DNA of 64,000 bases from the NCBI RefSeq assembly GCF_014653435.1, contig NZ_BNAO01000007.1, forward strand, positions 140,392 to 204,391, written 5' to 3'. Source of the stretch: Alishewanella longhuensis (lineage in GTDB: Bacteria; Pseudomonadota; Gammaproteobacteria; Enterobacterales; Alteromonadaceae). Below are positions 55,557 through 62,630 of this stretch, piece after piece; positions within the stretch are counted from its first letter, which is position 1; every line of letters begins with the position of its first letter. Made by a program: the position numbers and the translations under genes. Below the pieces are notes generated by a model. The model was not told the origin of the DNA and did not search any database. It was given only the letters and a program-made list of their open reading frames with translations.

Positions 55557-55621
55557 CCGTTAAGCCAGCCAATTACCAGTAGTAAGCTCAATTTAATTCC
55601 TCGCCTTTTCGCGGAAAGCAT

Positions 55622-55650
55622 TTGACAATGGCACAGTAAATAGGCATATT
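55622..55650 (+). promoter_or_regulatory. rpsT promoter
   Basis: A consensus TTGACA -35 (55622-55627) is followed by CATATT (17-base spacer) or the overlapping TATTAT (19-base spacer) as the -10, about 45 bases before the TTG start of rpsT. Confidence 0.65.
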
Positions 55651-55695
55651 ATGCGGCCTTTAAAGAGTCCGGTTTTAGTTTTTAGGAGTGTTACC

Positions 55696-55965
55696 TTGGC
55701 TAACATTAAGTCTGCTAAGAAGCGCGCAATACAATCAGAAAAACGTCGTCAGCAAAACGCCAGTCAACGTTCTATGATGCGTACTTTCATCAAGAAAACC
55801 TACGCAGCAGTATTAACTGCTGACGCAGTAGCTTCTCAGGAAGCGTTAAACAAAATGGTACCTGTTATTGATCGTATGGCGGCCAAAGGTCTGATCCATA
55901 AGAACAAAGCAGCTCGTCATAAAGCTCGTTTAAACGCCCATGTAAAAGCGTTAAAAACTGCTTAA
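55696..55965 (+). CDS. rpsT: Ribosomal protein S20
   Basis: S20 of 89 residues (E. coli 87) with the typical [20 protein letters not shown] start. Translation must begin at TTG (55696): AGGAG lies seven bases upstream, and the residues before it are unlike S20. E. coli rpsT also uses UUG, which is linked to its autogenous control. A very long hairpin starts directly after the stop codon. Confidence 0.97.
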   Translation: MANIKSAKKRAIQSEKRRQQNASQRSMMRTFIKKTYAAVLTADAVASQEALNKMVPVIDRMAAKGLIHKNKAARHKARLNAHVKALKTA

Positions 55966-56023
55966 TTGACAGTAACAAACAAAAAAGCCAGCGCAAGCTG
56001 GCTTTTTTGTTTGTTACTGTCAA
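55966..56023. terminator. 27-bp perfect-stem terminator after rpsT
   Basis: The base after the rpsT TAA begins a 27-base arm (55966-55992) that is exactly complementary to 55997-56023 across a GCAA tetraloop. The core AAAAAAGCCAGC/GCTGGCTTTTTT is a bidirectional terminator. The outer 15 bp of perfect pairing beyond it are unusual for a terminator. Confidence 0.88.
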
Positions 56024-56107
56024 GCCGTAAACCTATCTTCGCGATAGCCACTTACTGCGTTATTGCAGCCATATTTCACTGCAATAACGAGAACTAAGCC
56101 TGCTAGC

Positions 56108-56404
56108 CTAATCCTGACAGTATAATTTGTGCAGTAACGCAATTAACGCTTCGGCCTCACTGCTGTTTAGCTGATAAAATACCGTTTGTGCTTCTTTGCG
56201 CGTTTTAACTAACTTATGTCGGCGTAACAATGCCAAATGCTGCGATAAAGCTGACTGGCTCAAGTCCAGTTTTTCATTAATCTCACCAACCGACATTTCG
56301 CCTTCTAACAAATGACATAAAATTAACAAACGTCGCTCGTTAGAAACAGCTTTAAGTAATTTTACAGCCTCTGCCGAATTTTTCAGCATATCCTCTAAAT
56401 TCAT
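56108..56404 (-). CDS. ArsR-family regulator, YgaV/BigR/SqrR-like
   Basis: A 98-residue winged-helix repressor. The recognition helix is in DLSQSALSQHLALLRRHKLV (about 48-67). It has exactly two Cys, at 30 (RLLILCHLLEGEMSVGEI) and 96 (LYCQD). This matches the positions of the redox/persulfide-sensing pair of E. coli YgaV and of BigR/SqrR. Metal-site residues of ArsR/SmtB are absent. No sulfur gene is adjacent, so the target is unknown. Confidence 0.85.
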   Translation of the reverse strand: MNLEDMLKNSAEAVKLLKAVSNERRLLILCHLLEGEMSVGEINEKLDLSQSALSQHLALLRRHKLVKTRKEAQTVFYQLNSSEAEALIALLHKLYCQD

Positions 56405-56483
56405 GTTCTCACACCGTTTACTTGACTGAAAATACGTTGGCTACACTATTTTAAAATAATGCCCAGCCAGCTCTGACCACTAA

Positions 56484-56885
56484 TTACAATAATGGTTGCA
56501 CCAGATTAGATATCCGTTCTGCAGTAAAGGGTTTTACTACGAACGCTTTGGCACCACCGGCAACCGCAGCTTTCAAATTATCCACACTGGAGTAAGCTGA
56601 AATCATAAAGATATGTGAATGCTGATCACAGCGCCGGAATCGCTCTAACAGTACCTGACCATTTATGTCTGGCAGCTGAATATCTAAAAAAACTAACTGC
56701 GGTTGCTCCTGCAAAAAAATCGCTTCAGCATTAACGCCATCTGATGCTTCAAATACTTGGTGTACCCCAAGTTCCTGCAGAATCGTCTTCAGATACGCCC
56801 GTACTGTGACAGTATCATCAACGATCAAGGCATTTATTGCGCTGGTGGGTCTCGTGGCAATGGGTTTTAGTTCATTTGCTTGCAT
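56484..56885 (-). CDS. Orphan CheY-like response regulator
   Basis: A 133-residue protein consisting of a short N-terminal tail and one receiver domain. The acidic pair is in ALIVDDTVTVRAYL, the phosphoacceptor Asp in LVFLDIQLPDING, and the conserved Lys in AFVVKPF. No output domain or neighbouring kinase is present. ATG at 56885 has AAGGAG upstream; a longer frame from 56942 lacks a ribosome site. It faces away from the M28 peptidase gene. Confidence 0.83.
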   Translation of the reverse strand: MQANELKPIATRPTSAINALIVDDTVTVRAYLKTILQELGVHQVFEASDGVNAEAIFLQEQPQLVFLDIQLPDINGQVLLERFRRCDQHSHIFMISAYSSVDNLKAAVAGGAKAFVVKPFTAERISNLVQPLL

Positions 56886-56966
56886 CCCTGAAGCGGCTCC
56901 TTGTTGGCAATCCCTTAAACATGTTAGATTCGATGCTGACATAAAACAGCAAAACGGAATTAAAAC

Positions 56967-58295
56967 ATGAAATTGTGGTTAACAACAATATTAGCAGCTT
57001 TTAGCATGAATGTGCAGGCTGAGTCGTTAAAACTAGATAAAGATCTCGCCTATAAGTTGGTAGAATCACTCACCGTAGAAGTTGGCCCCAGATTAGCAGG
57101 CACTGAAGCTGACATGCGTTCGGTGGTTTGGGCTGAACGCCAGTTTCAGCAACTTGGGTTTGACAAAGTATGGCGTGAACCTTTTGATATGCTTTATTGG
57201 GAACGCGGGCAGGCAAATTTAACAGTGGCAGCTCCTTTTAACCAATCGTTGGTGGTTACCGCTTTAGGCGGCTCTGTAGGCACACCTTTTGACGGTATTA
57301 GTAGCCAGGTGGTAATGTTTAACACTCTGGAGGAACTAACCCAGGCCAGTACCGCTGATGTGAAAGATCGTATCGTCTTTATTAATCATGCGCTAGAAAA
57401 AGATATTCGTGGTGGTTTTTACGGTCAGGTCGTTGGTGGCCGGGCGCGTGGCGCTGTAGAAGCGGCAAAATTAGGTGCAAAGGCTATTATTATCCGCTCA
57501 GTTGGTAGCAGCAACAATCGTTTCGCCCATACTGGCCAAATGCGTTACGAGGAGGGTGTTGAGCGTATACCAGCTGCAGCCATATCCGTGCCTGATGCGC
57601 AACAACTAAGTAAAATGCTGGCCATTAATCCAGAGCTGACGCTAAGTCTGCAAATGAGTAACAACTTACCCGGCACTGTCACCAGCCACAATGTGATTGC
57701 CGAAATTACCGGTAGTAAAAGACCCGACGAGATTGTGTTAATTAGTGCGCACTTAGATTCCTGGGATGAAGGCACTGGTGCTTTAGATGATGGCGCGGGT
57801 GTCGGTATAGTGATGGCGACCGCCGCTTTATTAAAACAAGAAAAACCAGAGCGTACTATCCGCGTGGTCCTATTTGGTAATGAAGAAGGCGGTCTGATTG
57901 GTGCAAGGGCCTACGCAGCACGCCATCATCAACAACTGGCTAAGCACGTATTTGCGTCTGAGTCTGATTTTGGCGCAGGCCGTGTCTGGCGTTTTGATAC
58001 TGGCATGGGCGAGCAGGCCCTAGGCTTTGCCAGAGAACTGCAAAAGAAATTAACGCCGCTGGGTATTGCTATGGGCCCTAATACCGCTTCAGGCGGCCCG
58101 GATGTGTCAATTTTAAAAGCACAAGGCGTGCCAGTTGCTAGCTTAATGCAAGATGGTACTGATTACTTTGATTATCACCATACGCCAAATGATACCTTAG
58201 ATAAAATTGATCCGACGGCGCTGAAACAAAATCTTGAGGCCTGGTTAATTATGACCCGGGAAATTGCCAATAGTCAGGTAAATTTGCGCCTGTAA
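56967..58295 (+). CDS. M28-family zinc aminopeptidase, secreted
   Basis: A 442-residue predicted periplasmic peptidase. It has a signal peptide (about 1-18, ending VQA), a PA-like insert (about 115-240), then the M28 catalytic domain. Zinc ligands and the catalytic Glu are visible in ISAHLDSWDEGTGALDDGAG, LFGNEEGGLIGA, SESDFG and DYHHTPNDT. The domain order resembles carboxypeptidase Q-like plasma glutamate carboxypeptidase. Substrate unknown. Confidence 0.9.
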   Translation: MKLWLTTILAAFSMNVQAESLKLDKDLAYKLVESLTVEVGPRLAGTEADMRSVVWAERQFQQLGFDKVWREPFDMLYWERGQANLTVAAPFNQSLVVTALGGSVGTPFDGISSQVVMFNTLEELTQASTADVKDRIVFINHALEKDIRGGFYGQVVGGRARGAVEAAKLGAKAIIIRSVGSSNNRFAHTGQMRYEEGVERIPAAAISVPDAQQLSKMLAINPELTLSLQMSNNLPGTVTSHNVIAEITGSKRPDEIVLISAHLDSWDEGTGALDDGAGVGIVMATAALLKQEKPERTIRVVLFGNEEGGLIGARAYAARHHQQLAKHVFASESDFGAGRVWRFDTGMGEQALGFARELQKKLTPLGIAMGPNTASGGPDVSILKAQGVPVASLMQDGTDYFDYHHTPNDTLDKIDPTALKQNLEAWLIMTREIANSQVNLRL

Positions 58296-58315
58296 TAAGC
58301 TGCTGGCATTACACA

Positions 58316-58353
58316 TGTAACCTGGCTGCGCTGAAGATGACAGCCAGGTTACA
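58316..58353. terminator. 13-bp hairpin after the M28 peptidase gene
   Basis: TGTAACCTGGCTG and CAGCCAGGTTACA pair perfectly over a 12-base loop, 20 bases after the stop. No T-run follows on the plus strand, so termination is only likely. Confidence 0.5.
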
Positions 58354-58459
58354 GCCATTAAAAAAACTAATCTGGAATCTGCAATATTCCTCAGTTGAGT
58401 AAATACTCAGCACTGCTCATAATGCGCGCAATTAAACACCGCGCCATTGGAGCTACAAC

Positions 58460-58750
58460 ATGGAAAATCTGATCTACGACATTATTAGCTGGGTTGGCTT
58501 AACCATCTGTATCGGCGCATTTTTTATTAAAGACGTTTTTTGGTTAAGATTAGCTACATTAATAGGTTGTAGCCTATTATTTGTATATTACAGCCACATC
58601 GCTATCCCGCAGGGCGCGATCTCAAACCTGTTGGTACTGTTAATCAACGCATATTATTTATTACGTTTTGCAAATGCCCGGAAAAAAGCGCAAGTGGCTG
58701 CTACCGAAAATGAACTGGCTGCAACAAAACTAAGCACTCAAGCAGAATAA
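58460..58750 (+). CDS. Small inner-membrane protein, YgjV/CBU_0592-like
   Basis: A 96-residue protein with three hydrophobic stretches (about 8-24, 28-46 and 53-70) and a charged, Ala-rich C-terminal tail. The pattern ISWVGLTICIGAFFIKDVFW and LRLATLIGCSLLFVYYSHIA resembles small YgjV-like membrane proteins; function unknown. GGAG precedes the ATG, and it is followed by smrA 65 bases later. Confidence 0.65.
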   Translation: MENLIYDIISWVGLTICIGAFFIKDVFWLRLATLIGCSLLFVYYSHIAIPQGAISNLLVLLINAYYLLRFANARKKAQVAATENELAATKLSTQAE

Positions 58751-58815
58751 GACACTTTTTCCACACCTTCTAGCAGGCTATACTACGTAGCCAGTAGTAG
58801 GTGTTGGAGTAAGGC

Positions 58816-59394
58816 ATGCAACATGATGAGTTTGAGCTGTTTCTGCAAGAGATGGCTGATGTAAAACCTTTACCACAAGATGCTGTTTTACAACAAAATG
58901 GCGATTTTAGCCCCACTTTAGCCCAACAAGCACGGCGTAAAGCTGCCGAACAGGAAATGGAATACGATCCACACTATTTAAGTATGGAATATGTTGACCT
59001 GGTTAAACCTGATGACGTTTTCGCCTACTGCAAAGATGGTGTACAACAAGGTGTTTATCGTAATCTACGGTTAGGCAAATATCAGTGTGATGCCACGCTC
59101 AACCTATTGGGCAAAACACTGCAAGAAGCACGTAGCTTATTACAACAATTTATTACCGATTGTCATCAACGTGGGGTGAGAACTTTACTGATCCAGCATG
59201 GTATGGGCCGCAATAGCAAGCCGCATCCGGCCATCCTTCGCAGTTATGTTTTTAAATGGTTACCTAGCTTTAGTGAGGTCTTAGCTGCTCATACAGCGCA
59301 AAGACAGCACGGAAGTTATAGTGCTACCTACGTGTTATTGCAAAAGAACGCCGAGCAAAAACGCGAAAACCGCGAACGCCACACTAAGAAGTAG
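58816..59394 (+). CDS. smrA: Smr-domain endonuclease, SmrA-like
   Basis: A 192-residue Smr-domain protein resembling E. coli SmrA (YdaL). The N-terminal region has FELFLQEMADVKPLPQDA. The Smr domain (about 95-175) has LNLLGKTLQEARSLLQQF, where the usual LDLHG is LNLLG as in SmrA. TLLIQHGMGRNSKPHPAILR follows, with the conserved HGxG. Nicking or RNA-cleaving activity is inferred from the family. GGAG lies upstream of the ATG. Confidence 0.85.
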   Translation: MQHDEFELFLQEMADVKPLPQDAVLQQNGDFSPTLAQQARRKAAEQEMEYDPHYLSMEYVDLVKPDDVFAYCKDGVQQGVYRNLRLGKYQCDATLNLLGKTLQEARSLLQQFITDCHQRGVRTLLIQHGMGRNSKPHPAILRSYVFKWLPSFSEVLAAHTAQRQHGSYSATYVLLQKNAEQKRENRERHTKK

Positions 59395-59422
59395 GCTTTC
59401 ACTAGAAACTGCAAATAAACAA

Positions 59423-59449
59423 TTAAGGGCTGTATAAGACAGCCCTTAA
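59423..59449. terminator. Bidirectional terminator between smrA and a small ORF
   Basis: TTAAGGGCTGT-ATAAG-ACAGCCCTTAA is a perfect 11-bp stem flanked by T-rich TTTATTT on both strands. It would end both the smrA transcript and the convergent small-peptide transcript. Confidence 0.78.
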
Positions 59450-59454
59450 TTTAT

Positions 59455-59568
59455 TTACAGCAACCAGGTTACTGCTTCAGCCTTGGTCAAAAATGCTGAC
59501 AATGCCATCACTAGCACAGCAATAGCAAGTGTGGTAAAGCCAAAACCACGATTGGACGCTTTACTCAT
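59455..59568 (-). CDS. 37-residue predicted membrane peptide
   Basis: A short ORF beginning ATG AGT AAA GCG with GAGGG about eight bases upstream. It has a basic start (MSKASNRGFG), one hydrophobic helix (FTTLAIAVLVMALSAFL) and a short tail ending VTWLL. A strong terminator lies six bases after its stop. The combination of ribosome site, single membrane helix and own terminator argues for a real small protein. No function recognised. Confidence 0.6.
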   Translation of the reverse strand: MSKASNRGFGFTTLAIAVLVMALSAFLTKAEAVTWLL

Positions 59569-59701
59569 AAATAACCCTCAACCCACTTTATTATTGTTAT
59601 AAAAAGCTACTAATATGCTACCAAGATTATTAGCGGAATCAGTGTAGTAAAGATATCGCTAAGTTACAATAGCTGTATGTTTAACCAGTCTTTGCCGGTT
59701 A

Positions 59702-60622
59702 TCAATAACCTTGGGTTAAATCGACTTGATTTAGTAGTGGCAACCCCCGCTGACTACGCCGGTAGTTTTCGGCAATCTGCGCCACCACCGTCTCAACCCG
59801 CGTAACGGCTGAGGTGTGGGGCGTGACTAAAATAGCCGGATGCGACCAAAATGCATGTGTTGGCGGCAATGGCTCTTCTCGAAAAACATCTAAACACGCA
59901 GCCTGTAACTGACCGCTATCTAATGCAGCCAATAAGGCGTCATCATCCACGATAGCACCACGCGCAACATTAATGAAAATCGCGCCTGGTTTCATCATCG
60001 CAAACACCTCAGCATTTAACATACTTTCAGTTTGCGCAGTAAGTGGTAACAAACAAATCACCAGATCAGCGTTAGCGAGCGCGGTGGTAAGCTGAGCGCT
60101 ACCGGCATAACAGGTTATACCCGGTAAATTCTTCGGGCTTCTGGCCCAGCCACTTACCTGATACCCTTGTTGCTGAAAATGCAAAGCGGCGGCTGCACCC
60201 AGTTCGCCCAACCCCAGTACACATAGCGACTGCAGTTTACGTGGGCTTTTGGGTTGCCAACGTTTTTGTTGCTGTTGCGCACCAAAGGTATCTAGCCGCA
60301 AACGATAATAATTCTCTATGCCGGTTAGGTACTGTAGCATTGCTGCGGTTAATGCTGGATCCACAATACGCGCCAGCGGTAGCGCTGGTAACGTATCATC
60401 GGCCAAAATACCGTCAACACCTGCCCCAAAGCTTTGTAAGGCTTTTAAGCCAGGCAAGGTCGCCACCACCCCGGCCGGTTGTTTCCAAAGCACGGCAAAG
60501 GTAATGTCTGCCGGATTGGTTAAGTTAGGCCAAATTTCAATTGGGGTAGCGGGTAACGCTTGTTGCAGCCGCTGTTGTAAATCCTCCAATTTTCTATCTG
60601 GGATAATTAATGCTATTGCCAC
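59702..60622 (-). CDS. ghrA: Glyoxylate/hydroxypyruvate reductase A-like dehydrogenase
   Basis: A 306-residue D-2-hydroxyacid dehydrogenase (E. coli GhrA 312). The dinucleotide fold CVLGLGELGAAAALHFQQQG is near residue 138, with NVARGAIVDDDALLAALDSG, CLDVFREEPLP and the catalytic-His block HPAILVTPHTSA. The start is taken as GTG 60622 with GAGGA seven bases upstream; earlier in-frame codons give an atypical extension. Divergent from the OlsF-like gene. Confidence 0.88.
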   Translation of the reverse strand: MAIALIIPDRKLEDLQQRLQQALPATPIEIWPNLTNPADITFAVLWKQPAGVVATLPGLKALQSFGAGVDGILADDTLPALPLARIVDPALTAAMLQYLTGIENYYRLRLDTFGAQQQQKRWQPKSPRKLQSLCVLGLGELGAAAALHFQQQGYQVSGWARSPKNLPGITCYAGSAQLTTALANADLVICLLPLTAQTESMLNAEVFAMMKPGAIFINVARGAIVDDDALLAALDSGQLQAACLDVFREEPLPPTHAFWSHPAILVTPHTSAVTRVETVVAQIAENYRRSQRGLPLLNQVDLTQGY

Positions 60623-60783
60623 CTGAACGTCCTCGTACTCATTGCAGGTGCTGACTCTACCACATTCAGCAAAGCCTGTTGAAGCGGCCTGCTCAGATTC
60701 AAAAAAAAGCCATAAAACCGCCACCGCATTGTCATATTCGACGATTAGCCTTGGCAGCAGCGCAAGTGCCTGGGAGCCTATCT

Positions 60784-62490
60784 ATGCTAAATGTCGAACA
60801 AATGATTCAGCAGCAATTACCAACGGTATCGCAGAAACCCTGGCTATATGGCCCGGTAAAAGGCATGTTGAGTTATCTGCTACACGAGCAGGAGTTTCAG
60901 GCGTTCACAAAACGTTACCCGCATTTGCAAGGGCTAGAGTTTGTTGAGCAGGTGCTGGATTATTTTAACTTTAGCTATGCCGTGCGTGATAACGAACTAG
61001 AGCGGGTTCCCTCTTCCGGACGTGTAGTCATTATTGCTAATCATCCTATTGGCTCATTAGATGGACTAGCCTTACTCAAATTAGTCAGTGATATCAGACC
61101 TGATGTTAAAGTCTTGGCGAATCAGCTACTGATGGCTATAAAACCGCTGCACAACTTATTATTGCCCGTTAATAATATGCAAGGAGGCACTGAGCGACGC
61201 CGCTTGGATGCCATTCAGCAACATCTGGCGGCTGAAGGTGCATTAATTTTATTTCCGGCTGGAGAAGTATCTCGCTTAAAACCCAATGGTATACGCGATG
61301 GTAAATGGCATAGTGGTTTCCTACGTTTTGCTACTCAAGCCAAAGCGCCAATTCTACCGGTGCATATCGATGGTCGTAACTCAATGTGGTTCTATAGTGC
61401 TTCTATGCTTTATAAACCGCTGGCCAGTATCTTACTGGTTAAAGAGATGTTTAAACAAAAGCAAAAAACTATCAGTATGCGGATTGGTGAACAAATTCCT
61501 TGCGATAGCTTTAGCAACTTAGCGCTAGAGCTACCTGCCAAGGTAAAGTTGTTCAAAAAGCATCTGTACCGCCTGGCTAAAGATAAACCAGCTTTATTTA
61601 AAACGCAGAGCGCAGTCGCTCATCCAGAAGAACGCAAGGTCCTGAAAAAAGCCATTGAGCTTTGTCAATTACTTGGTGAGACCGGTGATGGCAAACTAAT
61701 CTATTTATACCAACATCAGCAAAGTTCTCCTATTTTGCGCGAAATTGGCCGCTTACGCGAACTGGCATTTCGAGCGGTAGGCGAAGGCAGTGGCTTACGC
61801 CGGGATATTGACCGCTTTGACAGCCATTACCAGCATCTCATTCTTTGGGATAAAGAAGATTTAGAAATCGTTGGCGCTTATCGTTTTGCTGATACCGCTA
61901 AGACAATCGCCGAGCATGGGACTGATGGACTTTATACCTCATCTTTATTCCATTTTAGCGATAAAATGCAGCCTTATATGGCACAAGGACTGGAGCTTGG
62001 TCGTAGTTTTGTGCAACCACGTTATTGGGGCAAACGTAGTCTGGAATATTTATGGTATGGCATTGGCGCCTATTTACGGCAAAACCCACAGTTACGGTAT
62101 TTATTTGGTGGCGTTAGTTTATCAAATAGCTATCCCAAAGCAGCCCGCGATCTGATGGTTTATTTTTACTCCCTCTATTTTAGCGATGACCAACACACGG
62201 CAATTTCTAATAGCCCCTATCATTTGCCGCAATCGGTGTTACAAGCGTTACAAAATCACTTCAGTGGTAATAATTACACAGAAGACTTTGTGCAATTAAA
62301 GCATTTGCTTGCTAATATGGGGGTGAGCATTCCCACTTTATATAAGCAATATAGTGAGCTGTGTGAACCGGGCGGCGTGAAATTTCTGGCCTTTGGCACA
62401 GATCCTGATTTTGCGGATTGTATCGACGGCCTGGTCTTGGTCGATACCACCCAGATTAAAGCAAATAAAAGAGCAAGGTATCTGGAATAA
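60784..62490 (+). CDS. OlsF-like bifunctional acyltransferase (PlsC-like + OlsB-like domains)
   Basis: A 568-residue protein. Residues about 70-270 form a lysophospholipid acyltransferase domain with IIANHPIGSLDGLALLKL, ILFPAGEVSRL and ILPVHIDGRN. Residues about 315-545 match the GNAT-like OlsB/hemolysin domain with REIGRLRELAFRAVGEGSGL, RDIDRFDSHYQHLILWD and LELGRSFVQPRYWGKRSLEY. This order matches OlsF of Serratia, which makes ornithine lipids from ornithine and acyl donors. ATG at 60784 has GGGAG upstream. Ornithine lipid formation is inferred. Confidence 0.85.
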   Translation: MLNVEQMIQQQLPTVSQKPWLYGPVKGMLSYLLHEQEFQAFTKRYPHLQGLEFVEQVLDYFNFSYAVRDNELERVPSSGRVVIIANHPIGSLDGLALLKLVSDIRPDVKVLANQLLMAIKPLHNLLLPVNNMQGGTERRRLDAIQQHLAAEGALILFPAGEVSRLKPNGIRDGKWHSGFLRFATQAKAPILPVHIDGRNSMWFYSASMLYKPLASILLVKEMFKQKQKTISMRIGEQIPCDSFSNLALELPAKVKLFKKHLYRLAKDKPALFKTQSAVAHPEERKVLKKAIELCQLLGETGDGKLIYLYQHQQSSPILREIGRLRELAFRAVGEGSGLRRDIDRFDSHYQHLILWDKEDLEIVGAYRFADTAKTIAEHGTDGLYTSSLFHFSDKMQPYMAQGLELGRSFVQPRYWGKRSLEYLWYGIGAYLRQNPQLRYLFGGVSLSNSYPKAARDLMVYFYSLYFSDDQHTAISNSPYHLPQSVLQALQNHFSGNNYTEDFVQLKHLLANMGVSIPTLYKQYSELCEPGGVKFLAFGTDPDFADCIDGLVLVDTTQIKANKRARYLE

Positions 62491-62630
62491 CAGGCCGCAG
62501 CGGACAAGTGTAAAGGTTGCGTAAAAGTTAGCCAAAGTTCAGCTGTTATTCAGCCAGCCCCCTCTATAAGTTGGTTATTTGCTATACATACTTCTGCAGT
62601 GCCTCAAGCGCTGACAGTAGGGAGGGGATT

